The position numbers and the translations under genes were made by a program. Shown here piece by piece: positions 33,973 through 42,668 of a stretch of DNA of 64,000 bases. The notes beneath the pieces were generated by a model. The model had not been told where the DNA came from. It worked only from the letters and a program-made list of their open reading frames with translations, and did not search any database. The stretch comes from Micromonospora wenchangensis (GTDB lineage: Bacteria > Actinomycetota > Actinomycetes > Mycobacteriales > Micromonosporaceae). How positions within the stretch are numbered: position 1 is the first letter of the stretch; the number at the start of each line of letters is the position of its first letter. The DNA is taken from NCBI RefSeq assembly GCF_002210435.1, contig NZ_MZMV01000012.1:1-64000 (forward strand), given 5' to 3'.

Positions 33973-35174
33973 CCGGGCGACCCGAGGAGTTCGCCGCCCG
34001 GGTCCGGCAGCGGATGGCCGACACGACGACGCCGGTCACCCCGGCGGCGATCGTTTCCGCCGTACGCGCCGAACCGTCCGCCGCCGTCCTCGGTGACACC
34101 GCCGTGCTGCGGATCGCCGACCGGGTGCACGACGATCTGGTGGGTGCCGGGCCACTCGCCCCGTTGCTCGCCGACCCGGAGGTCACCGACGTACTCGTGA
34201 ACGGGCTCCGGGTCTGGGTCGACCGGGGTGCCGGGCTGCACCAGGTGGCGGTGCCGCTCGGCACGGTCGACGACGTACGGCGGCTGGCCCAACGGCTCAC
34301 CGCCGCCGCCGGTCGTCGGCTCGACGACGGCTCGCCCTGCGCGGACGCCCGGCTGCCCGACGGCACCCGGTTGCACGCCGTGCTGCCTCCGGTGGCGACC
34401 GACGGGCCCTACCTGTCGCTGCGCACCTTCCGGCACCGGCCGTTCACCCTCGACGAACTGGTCCAGCAGGGCACCGTGCCGCAGCCGGTCGCCCCGGTGC
34501 TCGCCGGGGTGGTGGCCGCCCGACTGGCCTACCTGGTCACCGGCGGCACCGGCTCGGGCAAGACCACCCTGCTCAACACGATGCTCGGCCTGGTGCCGAC
34601 GACGGAACGCATCGTGCTGGTCGAGGACGCCGCCGAACTGCACCCGGTGCACCCGCACGTGGTCGGTCTCCAGGCCCGCACGGCCAACGTGGAGGGCGCG
34701 GGCGTGATCGGGTTGAGCGAGTTGGTCCGGCAGGCGTTGCGGATGCGTCCCGACCGGCTGGTCGTCGGCGAGTGCCGGGGTGCTGAGGTCGTCGATCTGT
34801 TGGCCGCGCTCAACACCGGCCACGACGGTGGGGCGGGAACCCTGCACGCCAACACCCCGGCCGACGTGCCGGCCCGACTGGAGGCGCTCGGGCTGCTCGG
34901 CGGACTGCCCCGGGCGGCGCTGCACGCGCAGGTCATCGCCGCACTCCAGGTGTTGGTCCAGGTGCGTCGGGGCCCCGACGGCCGGCTGCTGGAGTCGATC
35001 TGCCTGCTGCTGGCCGGGGGCCCCGACCGGCTGGTGACGGTGGTGCCCGCCTGGGTACGCGGCCAGGGCGTCGGCCCGGCCGGGCCCGGTCTCGCGAACC
35101 TGCTCCGCGACCGGGGAGTGCCGGTGCCGCCCCTGCTGCGGGCCCCCCGGCCCGGTACGACGGGACGGCCATGA
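33969..35174 (+). CDS. tadA: TadA-family secretion ATPase
   Basis: 401 residues. Walker A GGTGSGKTTLLN near residue 195, Asp box VLVEDAAELHPVHPHVV, and His box GHDGGAGTLHAN. It is the hexameric motor for Flp/Tad pilus assembly or secretion. The GTG start overlaps the ssd stop (GTGA). Confidence 0.93.
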   Translation: MTGRPEEFAARVRQRMADTTTPVTPAAIVSAVRAEPSAAVLGDTAVLRIADRVHDDLVGAGPLAPLLADPEVTDVLVNGLRVWVDRGAGLHQVAVPLGTVDDVRRLAQRLTAAAGRRLDDGSPCADARLPDGTRLHAVLPPVATDGPYLSLRTFRHRPFTLDELVQQGTVPQPVAPVLAGVVAARLAYLVTGGTGSGKTTLLNTMLGLVPTTERIVLVEDAAELHPVHPHVVGLQARTANVEGAGVIGLSELVRQALRMRPDRLVVGECRGAEVVDLLAALNTGHDGGAGTLHANTPADVPARLEALGLLGGLPRAALHAQVIAALQVLVQVRRGPDGRLLESICLLLAGGPDRLVTVVPAWVRGQGVGPAGPGLANLLRDRGVPVPPLLRAPRPGTTGRP

Positions 35175-35986
35175 CGTCGCCGCTGGTGCTGGTCGCCGCA
35201 CTTCTGACCGGTGCGGCCCTGGTGGTCGCCTGGCCGGTACGCAGCAGTCGACGCCGACGCCACAGCCTGTTCCCCGCACCGCGACAGCCCGGGGCAGAGC
35301 CTGTCGACCCCCACCTGTCGGCGTCCGGTCGACGGCTGCTGCACCGGCTGGTGTCCGGCCCGCCGAGGCGGATCCTGCTGCTGGCCGGTCTCGTCGGTGC
35401 CGGTACGGGTGGCCTCGCCGCCGGGCCGGTCGCCGCCGTCCTCCTGGCCGGCTACGGGATGCTCGGGGCGCGTGCCGTGCACCGGCGGCGGCTGGCGGGG
35501 CAGGTCGGCCGGGACCGTCGCCGCGACCTGGACCGGCTCGGGGCACTGGCCGCCGACCTGCGGGCCGGCCTGCCCGTCCCCGGCGACGTCGCGCCGAACC
35601 AGGAACCCGGGGCGGCGCGACCGGGCGACGACCCGGCCGGGACGAACCGGCTCGCCCGGTTGACCCGGTCGGCGGTCCGGCTCGCCGACCGGACCGGAGC
35701 GCCTCTGGCCGAACTCCTGGAACGCGTCGAGGCCGACGGGCGGGCGTTCGACCGGGGACTGGCCGGTGCCGCCGCCCAGGCGGCAGGGGCCAACGCCACC
35801 GCGCTGCTGCTGGCCGCGCTCCCGCTCGGCGGCATCGCCCTCGGCTACGGCATCGGCGTCGATCCGCTGGCGGTGCTGCTGCACACCCCGGTCGGGGCCG
35901 GGTGTGCCCTCGCCGCGATGGGCCTCCAGGCCGGCGGGTTGCTCTGGGCCGAGCGACTGGGCACCGTCCCCACCGGAGGCGGGTGA
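35171..35986 (+). CDS. tadB: TadB-like membrane protein
   Basis: 271 residues. Membrane helices lie at both ends, around a basic cytoplasmic part with the RDRRRDLDRLGALAADLRAGLP segment of type II secretion F-domain proteins. It forms the inner-membrane platform with the next gene. Start overlaps tadA by four bases. Confidence 0.82.
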   Translation: MTSPLVLVAALLTGAALVVAWPVRSSRRRRHSLFPAPRQPGAEPVDPHLSASGRRLLHRLVSGPPRRILLLAGLVGAGTGGLAAGPVAAVLLAGYGMLGARAVHRRRLAGQVGRDRRRDLDRLGALAADLRAGLPVPGDVAPNQEPGAARPGDDPAGTNRLARLTRSAVRLADRTGAPLAELLERVEADGRAFDRGLAGAAAQAAGANATALLLAALPLGGIALGYGIGVDPLAVLLHTPVGAGCALAAMGLQAGGLLWAERLGTVPTGGG

Positions 35987-36711
35987 TGTCCCCGACGCAC
36001 CTGTCGGCCGGTTGCCTGGTCCTGGCCGCGCTGCTGGTCGCGGTGCGCGGCAACCGCGCCGGCCGGCGGTGGAACGGCCTGACCGGCCGGCGTGCCGACC
36101 GGAGCCGGCCGGGCTGGTGGCCGGACCGGACACGACTCGGAGCCGTCCTGGCGGGTGTGGCGGTCCTGCTGCTGGTGGGCGGTTGGCCCGGGGTGCTGGG
36201 CGGCGCGTTGACCGCCCCGGTGGCGGACCGGTTGCTGCGACGGATCACCCCGCCCGCCGTGCGGGAGCGTCGGGCACGGGAGGCCGCCGACCTGCCGCTC
36301 GCCGCTGACCTGCTGGCCGCGGCGATGCGGGCCGGCGCACCGGTGGACCGGTCGGTGCTCGCGGTGGCCGACGCCTTGGACGGTCCACTGGCCGTCCGAC
36401 TCGCTCGGATCGGGCGGACGCTGCTGCTCGGCGGCGACCCGTCGGAGGCGTGGGCCCACCTGGCACCGGTGCCCGGAGCTGACCGGATGGTGGCTGCCGC
36501 ACTGCGCTCGTCGCGCAGCGGGGCGGCGTTGGCCGGTGCCCTCGGTCGCGTCGCCGACGACCTGCGGGCCGACCGCTCGACGGCGGCGGAGGCGTCCGCC
36601 CGGCGGGCCGGCGTGCTGATCGTGTTGCCGCTGGGCCTGTGCTTCCTGCCGGCCTTCATTCTCGCCGGCCTGGTGCCGGTGATCGTCGCCGTCCTCGGCG
36701 ACGTGCTGTGA
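35986..36711 (+). CDS. tadC: TadC-like membrane protein
   Basis: 241 residues. T2SF pattern LAADLLAAAMRAGAPVDRSV then ALRSSRSGAALAGAL, with helices near the N-terminus and at the C-terminus (LIVLPLGLCFLPAFILAGL). ATG 35986 shares its A with the tadB stop and has GGAGG six bases upstream. Confidence 0.85.
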   Translation: MSPTHLSAGCLVLAALLVAVRGNRAGRRWNGLTGRRADRSRPGWWPDRTRLGAVLAGVAVLLLVGGWPGVLGGALTAPVADRLLRRITPPAVRERRAREAADLPLAADLLAAAMRAGAPVDRSVLAVADALDGPLAVRLARIGRTLLLGGDPSEAWAHLAPVPGADRMVAAALRSSRSGAALAGALGRVADDLRADRSTAAEASARRAGVLIVLPLGLCFLPAFILAGLVPVIVAVLGDVL

Positions 36712-36736
36712 CCCAACATCGAGAAGGGAACGAGCG

Positions 36737-36904
36737 ATGCGCAAACTCCTCACCCGCCTGCGCGGGGACGCGGGGATGAACACCGCCGAGTACGCCGTGG
36801 GCACCCTCGCCGCCGTCGCCTTCGCGGGCATCCTGCTCAAGGTGCTCACCTCGGGCAACGTGCAGGCGGCGCTGACGGCCGTCATCGACCGGGCGTTGAA
36901 GTGA
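36737..36904 (+). CDS. Flp-type pilin (DUF4244-like)
   Basis: 55 residues. A basic start, then GMNTAEYAVGTLAAVAFAGI: the Gly, Glu and Tyr at the head of a hydrophobic helix match Flp/type IV pilins, with cleavage probably after the Gly. Its stop overlaps the TadE-like gene (GTGA). It is the likely main pilus subunit. Confidence 0.82.
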   Translation: MRKLLTRLRGDAGMNTAEYAVGTLAAVAFAGILLKVLTSGNVQAALTAVIDRALK

Positions 36905-37344
36905 GACCGCGCCGGCCGGCCGGTCGGGACCGGGGCTCGTTCACCGCCGAACTGGCGACCGGCCTGCCGGCGCTGCTCCTGCTCCTGTTCGCCGGAATCA
37001 CCGCCGTGGACGCGGTCACCACGAAGGCGGCCTGCCTGGACGCGGCCCGGGAGGCGGCGCTCGCCGCCTCCCGGGGCGAGGACGGGACCGACGCGGGCAC
37101 CCGGATCGCACCCGAGGCGGCGGACGTGTCGATCGCGGTGCACGAGGGTCGGGTCACCGCGACGGTCCGCGCCCCCGTCCGTGCGCTCGGTGCCCGGCTG
37201 CCCCGACTCACCGTCGAGGCCGGCACGGTCGCCGCCGTCGAACCCGGCGCACCGCAGCCCGGCACGCCGGAACCGGACCCACCGCAACAGGATGCGGCCG
37301 CTCCGGGTGGACCCGGGGTGGGCGAGCCGGGAACCGGCCCGTGA
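36901..37344 (+). CDS. TadE-like pseudopilin
   Basis: 147 residues. RGSFTAELATGLPALLLLLF is the TadE-type prepilin segment, followed by an extracytoplasmic domain and a Pro-rich tail (GTPEPDPPQQDAAAP). GTG starts on both sides overlap by four bases. Confidence 0.82.
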   Translation: MRPRRPAGRDRGSFTAELATGLPALLLLLFAGITAVDAVTTKAACLDAAREAALAASRGEDGTDAGTRIAPEAADVSIAVHEGRVTATVRAPVRALGARLPRLTVEAGTVAAVEPGAPQPGTPEPDPPQQDAAAPGGPGVGEPGTGP

Positions 37345-37760
37345 GCCGCGCCCGCCGGCCCCCGCGCGCTACTCACCGATCCGGGATGACGGGTCCCGAG
37401 GGGAAGTGGCCCGGTGGCGGCGACCGGGGTGGGGCCACCGTGCTGGTGCTCGCCATCGGCCTGGTCTTCGTGCTGGTCGGGCTGTTCGGGGCGGCGATCG
37501 GCGCGGCCCGGCTGGCGCGGCACCAGGCCCGGGTCGCCGCCGACTTCGGTGCCCTGGCGGGGGCCGGTGCGGCGCGGGACGGTGCCGGGGCGGCCTGTGC
37601 GACAGCCGACGATTTCGTCCGCGCCAATGCCGCCCGGCTGGTCGCCTGCCGGGCGGACGGGCTCGACGTGGTGGTGACGGTCGAGGTGGCGGTCACCCCA
37701 CTGCCGGGACTGCGGCGGTACGCCACCGCTACCGCCCGCGCCGGCCCGGTCCGGGGCTGA
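37341..37760 (+). CDS. second TadE/G-like pseudopilin
   Basis: 139 residues of the helicase/secretion-neighbourhood TadE-like type. DRGGATVLVLAIGLVFVLVG is the hydrophobic segment, then RLARHQARVAADFGALAGA and one Cys pair that may form a disulfide. Last gene of the operon. The GTG at 37341 overlaps the previous stop, but a later ATG at 37386 is possible. Confidence 0.8.
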   Translation: MSRARRPPRATHRSGMTGPEGKWPGGGDRGGATVLVLAIGLVFVLVGLFGAAIGAARLARHQARVAADFGALAGAGAARDGAGAACATADDFVRANAARLVACRADGLDVVVTVEVAVTPLPGLRRYATATARAGPVRG

Positions 37761-37831
37761 CCGGTCCGGGGCCGAGCGGTCCGTGGTTGACCGGTAAGCC
37801 CCGGAGCGGTGCTGAGACCAGCCGGATCGGG

Positions 37832-37860
37832 CCGGCCCGCCCCGTAACACGGCGGGCCGG
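37832..37860. terminator. hairpin terminator after the tad operon
   Basis: 10-bp stem CCGGCCCGCC / GGCGGGCCGG with a 9-base loop, between convergent genes. Confidence 0.6.
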
Positions 37861-37895
37861 ACAACTCCGGAACCAGGCGGGCCGCCTCGAAGCAG

Positions 37896-37936
37896 GTCGG
37901 GCCGGCCAACCCGGGAGCAGGAGGGACCGGCCCGAC
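37896..37936. terminator. second hairpin between convergent genes
   Basis: 10-bp stem GTCGGGCCGG / CCGGCCCGAC just past the stop of the LURP-like gene. Related CGGGCCGG units recur over 37780-37940. Confidence 0.55.
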
Positions 37937-37958
37937 CCGCAACCGGGCGGTGGGTGGC

Positions 37959-38537
37959 TCAGCGGCCCTGGAGCGCGTCCAGGCCGATGGCCATGGCGAT
38001 CACGAGTCGCCTGTCGATCTGCGGGTGCGGCACCTCGACGACGTAACGGTCCCGCAGCCCCCACTTCTTGATCACCGAGAACACCGGCTGACCACCGGCG
38101 GTGAAGTCGAAGTGGTACGGCAGCCAGGACAGCGAGTCGACGAACCGGCGGAGCAGTGCCACCGGCATGCTGCGCTCCTGGCCGGTCATCGGCGGCAGAC
38201 CGGCCTGCTCGACGTGCCAGGTCGAGCGGAGCAGCGACTGGGCGAAGTCCTTGCGGAACAGCCCGATCGGTGTGCCGGCGTGATCGGTCACGTCGTACGT
38301 GGCACCGAGGTCGAGCCGCTGACGGGCCTTGAAACCGAGCAGCGGGTGCTGCTTGGAATCGTCGGAGTAGATGGTGACCTGCTCCTTGAAGGCGAGCCGC
38401 TTCTGCTGCGCGAACGCCAGCAACTCGCCCTCGGTGCCGTCCGCCGCCACCGCCCGGACCTCGTACTGGTTGACCATCATCCGGATCCGCTGCCGGACGT
38501 GGAACTGGTGCTGTGCCTGCAAACTGTCCAACTGCAT
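37959..38537 (-). CDS. LURP-one-related / scramblase-like protein
   Basis: 192 residues. A Tubby-like beta-barrel pattern: RQRIRMMVNQYEV at the start, LLGFKARQRLDLGATYDV in the middle and VFSVIKKWGLRDRYVVEV near the end. Such proteins are soluble or membrane-associated and of unknown role in bacteria. ATG 38537 has GGAGGAG six bases upstream. Confidence 0.8.
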   Translation of the reverse strand: MQLDSLQAQHQFHVRQRIRMMVNQYEVRAVAADGTEGELLAFAQQKRLAFKEQVTIYSDDSKQHPLLGFKARQRLDLGATYDVTDHAGTPIGLFRKDFAQSLLRSTWHVEQAGLPPMTGQERSMPVALLRRFVDSLSWLPYHFDFTAGGQPVFSVIKKWGLRDRYVVEVPHPQIDRRLVIAMAIGLDALQGR

Positions 38538-38666
38538 GAGAACTCCTCCGAAGGGTGGGCCGGAGTCTCGCACAACCCCACGACCTGCGCCCGCTGTCGC
38601 CGGTCGGCCACCCCCGTCAGCGCCCGGCGTCGCCGGGCGGCCGCCCCACGAGCAGAGCGTCCGCCG

Positions 38667-38870
38667 TCAGCGTCCGTCGGCGGTGGCCTTGAGCGCCCAG
38701 GTGTTGAGCACCTGGTGGATGCCCCGCAGCCGCTCGTTGATCTGGTCCAGGCGTTCCGCCTGGGCCAGGCTCGCCAGGGCGGCACCCAGCGCGATCAACT
38801 GGTCGGGGGTGAGATTGTCCTGGTCGATCGTGTAGAGCAGGTCGACGGTCTCGGCGATGGTGTCGGCCAC
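38667..38870 (-). CDS. small alpha-helical hypothetical protein
   Basis: 67 residues from a GTG at 38870 with GGAGGAG five bases before it. Helical and acidic (TIAETVDLLYTIDQDNLTPD), no membrane segment. Likely a conserved actinobacterial protein, not one I can name. Confidence 0.65.
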   Translation of the reverse strand: MADTIAETVDLLYTIDQDNLTPDQLIALGAALASLAQAERLDQINERLRGIHQVLNTWALKATADGR

Positions 38871-38934
38871 GGCTTCTCCTCCGGGTCGGCATGGACGGCA
38901 GGGTCGGCGGTGAGGCGGCACTTCCGATTATCGA

Positions 38935-38948
38935 TGGAAGCGCTCCCA
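38935..38948. promoter_or_regulatory. LacI/CebR-type operator
   Basis: TGGAAGCGCTCCCA differs by one base from TGGGAGCGCTCCCA, the CebR operator of Streptomyces cellulose genes. It is 65 bases before the small gene at 38870, and no sugar gene is near. Confidence 0.45.
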
Positions 38949-39039
38949 TGCATCAATGCCCAGATGTCGTTCCGCTCAAGCACGATCCCGGGAGTCAATG
39001 GCGGCCACCCCCACCCAGTGACCGCCGGCCTGGTCCCCG

Positions 39040-41430
39040 CTACCGGTCGGCCGGGCCGGGCTGGGCGGGCGCGGCGGCGACGGCGGACAGGTTGGCCAGG
39101 ACCACGTCGAGGACCCGGACCGCGCCCGCCTTGGACAGCGGGTTGTTGCCGTTGCCGCACTTCGGGGACTGGACGCAGGACGGGCAGCCCGACTCGCAGC
39201 CGCACTCGACGACAGCGTCCCGGGTGGCGCCCAGCCAGGCCGCCGCCGTCCGGTAGGCCCGCTCGGCGAAGCCGGCCCCGCCGGGGTGCCCATCGTAGAC
39301 GAACACGGTCGGTGCCCCGGTGTCCGGGTGCAGGGCGGTGGACAGCCCGCCGATGTCCCACCGGTCACAGGTGGCCATCAGCGGCAGCAGCCCGATCGCG
39401 GCGTGCTCGGCGGCGTGCAGCGCCCCCGGCACGTCCGCCGGCTCGACCCCGGCCGCCGCCAGCGACTGCGGGGAGAGCGTGAACCAGACCGCGACGGTCC
39501 GCAGCTCCCGGGCCGGCAGGTCCAGCGGGCGGGTGTCGATCACCTCGCCCGAGGCGATCCGGCGACGCTGGTAGGAGACCACCTGACTGGTGACGTCGAC
39601 CTCGCCGAGGAAGAGCCCGACCGGCCCGGCGTCCCGGTACGAGCGGACCGACACCACCGAGAGCGAGGTGACGTCCCGGGCGTGGGTGGACCAGTCCGGC
39701 TCCTCGGCGTGCACCAGCGCGCACCCGTCGTCGAGGTCCAACGCGTCGACCACGTACGAGACGCCCTGGTGCAGGTAGACCGCCCCCGGGTGGACGAGGA
39801 AGTGTGCCGACCCGCCGTCGACGGTGCCGAGCAGCCGCCCGGTGGACGCCTCCACCACGCAGACCGGCGCCCCGCCCTGGCCGCGCAGGTCGATCTCGGG
39901 GCGTTCCCGGTGCCGCCAGTACCAGCCGGTGGGCCGCTGCCGCAGGTCACCGGCCTGCACCAGCTCGTCGACGGCCTCCTTCGCCCCGTCGCCGAACAGT
40001 TCCAGGTCGGCCGGGGTGAGCGGGGACTCGGCGGCGGCGCAGGCGAGCTGCGGGGTGAGCACGTACGGGTTGGCCGGGTCGAGCACCGTCGCCTCGACCG
40101 GGCGGCCGAACAGCGCCTCCGGGTGGTGCACCAGGTAGGTGTCGAGCGGGTCGTCCCGGGCCACCAGCACGGCGAGCGCCTCGTCGCCGGAGCGTCCGGC
40201 CCGACCGGCCTGCTGCCACAGCGACGCCCGGGTCCCCGGCCAGCCGCAGATCAGCACCGCGTCCAGCCCGACCAGGTCGACGCCGAGTTCCAGCGCGTTG
40301 GTGGAGGCCAGCCCGAGCAGGTCGCCGTGGAGCAGGGCCCGTTCCAGTTTCCGGCGTTCCTCCCGCAGGTAGCCGGCCCGGTAGGCGGCGACCCGATCGC
40401 CGAGGCCGGGCACCGCCTCGTCCAGCGCCCGGCGGGCGTTCGCGGCGACCACCTCCGCGCCGCGTCGGGACCGGACGAAGGCGAGCGTGCGTACCCCCTC
40501 GGCGACGGTGTCGGCGAGCAGGTCGGCGGTCTCCCGCAGCGCCGACCTGCGGACCTGGGTCAGGTCGTCGGCGACGGCCCCGACGTCGGCGGGCGGCGGC
40601 AGCAGCGGCGGTTCCCAGAGCGCGAAGGTGACCCCGCCGCGCGGCGAGGTGTCCTCGGTGACGGCGGTGACGGGCACGCCGGTGAGCCGCCCGGCGGTCG
40701 CCGCCGGGTCGCCCGACGTCGCCGACGCGAGCAGGAACACGGGGGTACGCCCGAACTGGGCGCACCGGCGGCGCAGCCGACGCAGCACGTGCGCCACGTG
40801 CGAGCCGAAGACGCCCCGGTAGGTGTGGCACTCGTCGACGACCACGTACGTCAGCCGGCGCAGGAACCCCGACCAGTGGGTGTGGCCGGGCAGGAGGCCG
40901 TGGTGCAGCATGTCCGGATTGGTCAGCACGAACCGGGAGTGCCGGCGGATCCACTCCCGTTCGGTGCGCGGGGTGTCCCCGTCGTAGGTGGCGGGGCGTA
41001 CCCCGTCGAGGTCGAGACCGGCGACGGCGCGGAGCTGGTCGGCGGCGAGGGCCTTGGTGGGGGCCAGGTAGAGCACCGTGGCCCGGGGGTCGGCCAGCAG
41101 CGTGGCCAGGATCGGTAGCTGGTACGCCAGGGACTTGCCGGACGCGGTGCCGGTGGCCACGACCACGTGCCGCCCGGCGTACGCCAGTTCGGCGGCCTCG
41201 GCCTGGTGCCGCCACGGGGCGGCCACGCCGCGTCGGGCGAACGCCGCCCGTAGTTCCGCGGGAGCCCACTGCGGCCAGGGTGCCTGCTGCCCGGCGCGGG
41301 CCGGCACCCGCTCGACGTGGGTGACCGGGTCGACCGGATGCCTGGTGCGCAGCCGGTGCAGCAGCTCGGCCGGGCCTCGCCCGGTGCCGGGAGCTGCGGT
41401 GGCGGTGGCTGCGGGGTTCACGTCCTGCAC
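39040..41430 (-). CDS. DEAD/DEAH helicase with DUF1998 zinc domain
   Basis: 796 residues. Motif I ATGTASGKS near residue 95, PTKAL, motif II VVDECHTYRG, motif III LASATSG, and GRAGRSGD in the second RecA domain. The C-terminal DUF1998 has ECGCESGCPSC and KCGNGNNP, a four-Cys metal site as in MrfA/SftH-like DNA-repair helicases. It stands next to tad genes as in mycobacteria. Start GTG 41430 has no clear ribosome site; a GTG at 41421 is possible. Confidence 0.9.
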   Translation of the reverse strand: MQDVNPAATATAAPGTGRGPAELLHRLRTRHPVDPVTHVERVPARAGQQAPWPQWAPAELRAAFARRGVAAPWRHQAEAAELAYAGRHVVVATGTASGKSLAYQLPILATLLADPRATVLYLAPTKALAADQLRAVAGLDLDGVRPATYDGDTPRTEREWIRRHSRFVLTNPDMLHHGLLPGHTHWSGFLRRLTYVVVDECHTYRGVFGSHVAHVLRRLRRRCAQFGRTPVFLLASATSGDPAATAGRLTGVPVTAVTEDTSPRGGVTFALWEPPLLPPPADVGAVADDLTQVRRSALRETADLLADTVAEGVRTLAFVRSRRGAEVVAANARRALDEAVPGLGDRVAAYRAGYLREERRKLERALLHGDLLGLASTNALELGVDLVGLDAVLICGWPGTRASLWQQAGRAGRSGDEALAVLVARDDPLDTYLVHHPEALFGRPVEATVLDPANPYVLTPQLACAAAESPLTPADLELFGDGAKEAVDELVQAGDLRQRPTGWYWRHRERPEIDLRGQGGAPVCVVEASTGRLLGTVDGGSAHFLVHPGAVYLHQGVSYVVDALDLDDGCALVHAEEPDWSTHARDVTSLSVVSVRSYRDAGPVGLFLGEVDVTSQVVSYQRRRIASGEVIDTRPLDLPARELRTVAVWFTLSPQSLAAAGVEPADVPGALHAAEHAAIGLLPLMATCDRWDIGGLSTALHPDTGAPTVFVYDGHPGGAGFAERAYRTAAAWLGATRDAVVECGCESGCPSCVQSPKCGNGNNPLSKAGAVRVLDVVLANLSAVAAAPAQPGPADR

Positions 41431-41562
41431 TCTCGCACTGGTGTTCGGTGCTGAACAACCGGGCCGGTGGGTATGGAGGAGCCGCCGCCGGTGACCTCGC
41501 CGGGCCGTCCGGCGGGGATGGTTAGATGCCCAGGAGAGTTTACGGCTCTCGGAGGAGGACTG

Positions 41563-41919
41563 ATGGAGCTGTCGCTGGCGACCCGCACCGTGGGGGAGCA
41601 CACGGTGCTCGAGGTCGGCGGTGAGGTGGACGTCTACACCGCACCCCGACTGCGCGAACGGCTCCTGGAGTTGATCGACGGCGGTGCCCGGCGGGTGGTC
41701 GTCGACCTGGGGCGGGTGGACTTCCTCGACTCCACGGGCCTGGGTGTGCTGGTCGGGGCCCTGAAGCGGCTGCGGTCGGCCGGGGGTTCGTTCGCCCTGG
41801 TCTGCGACAAGGAGCCGCTGCTGAAGATCTTCCGGATCACCGCCCTGGACCAGGTCTTCCCCCTGCACCCGACGGTGGACGCGGCGATCGCCGCCGACCC
41901 CACCGTCTCCGGCGCGTGA
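41563..41919 (+). CDS. bldG: anti-sigma factor antagonist BldG
   Basis: 118 residues, a single STAS domain with [12 protein letters not shown]; Ser57 matches the phosphorylated serine of Streptomyces BldG. It should bind and inhibit anti-sigma factors when unphosphorylated and so control development and stress. ATG 41563 has GGAGGAG five bases upstream. The partner kinase-like gene overlaps its stop, and hppA and topA follow, as in Streptomyces. Confidence 0.9.
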   Translation: MELSLATRTVGEHTVLEVGGEVDVYTAPRLRERLLELIDGGARRVVVDLGRVDFLDSTGLGVLVGALKRLRSAGGSFALVCDKEPLLKIFRITALDQVFPLHPTVDAAIAADPTVSGA

Positions 41920-42353
41920 TGGCGACGGTCCGGCTCTCCTTCTCGCCGGCGCCGGTGCACGTGCGTACCGCCCGCCTGGTCGGTGTGGCGGTGGCCCGTC
42001 GGGCCGGGGTCCGGGAGGACCTGCTCGACGAGGTGCGGCTGGCGATCGGTGAGGCGTGCACCCGGGCGGTCGCCCTGCACCACCAGTACGGGTTGCCGGA
42101 CCCGGTGCTCGTGGAGATGTCCGACTCCGGAGCGTATTCGGTGCGGGTGGTGGACCGGGCGCCGATCGAGGCGGGGCTGGGCCTGGCCGCGTTGAACGCC
42201 GACGAGTTGGCCAACGAGGCGTTGACCGACGAGGCGCTGACCACCGGCGTGGGCTTCGCGCTGCTCGCCGGTTTCGTGGAGGACCTCCAGGTGCGGCCGG
42301 TGGCCGAGGGGGTCGGGACCGAGGTCCGGATGGTGTGGCCGGTCGGCCGCTGA
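41919..42353 (+). CDS. anti-sigma factor, HATPase-like (partner of BldG)
   Basis: 144 residues with the RsbW-type fold. The N-box helix reads DEVRLAIGEACTRAVALHH, where the usual metal-binding Asn is Arg. The G1 box VVDRAPIEAG lacks the normal DxGxG. The G2-like GVGFALLAGFVEDL is kept. ATP binding and kinase activity may therefore be weak, so another kinase may phosphorylate BldG. Start ATG 41919 overlaps the bldG stop. Confidence 0.85.
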   Translation: MATVRLSFSPAPVHVRTARLVGVAVARRAGVREDLLDEVRLAIGEACTRAVALHHQYGLPDPVLVEMSDSGAYSVRVVDRAPIEAGLGLAALNADELANEALTDEALTTGVGFALLAGFVEDLQVRPVAEGVGTEVRMVWPVGR

Positions 42354-42370
42354 TCCTCACTGTGCGTATG

Positions 42371-42403
42371 CGAGGCCGTGACCCCTGGTGGGGCGCGGCC
42401 TCG
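42371..42403 (+). terminator. hairpin terminator of the bldG operon
   Basis: Stem CGAGGCC / GGCCTCG with further GC pairs, 18 bases past the anti-sigma stop. The following 265 bases to hppA contain no gene and no riboswitch I recognise. Confidence 0.55.
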
Positions 42404-42668
42404 TAGTGTTGATGGCCTCCTATATCAGATTTTTCCTCATAACACAGTTACGGAGATCATCCGGACACGGTGTCCCCCAGGTGTGACCTCCAACACTGGC
42501 CGGGGCTACAGTCTGTTGGTTGTCAGTACGTGATCGTTCCCGCAGCCAGCGGATATGGATGTTGATCATCTTCCGTCGGGGCGGGTCGGAGCACGTGCGC
42601 CACCGCATCCAGGCGTCGGTCATACGTCCACTGGCCGGCGCGACAGTGTTCGGTACAGGAGGACATAG

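Noticed and set aside
42404..42668. Riboswitch in the hppA leader
   Set aside because: 265 bases upstream were read for known riboswitch cores; none was recognised.
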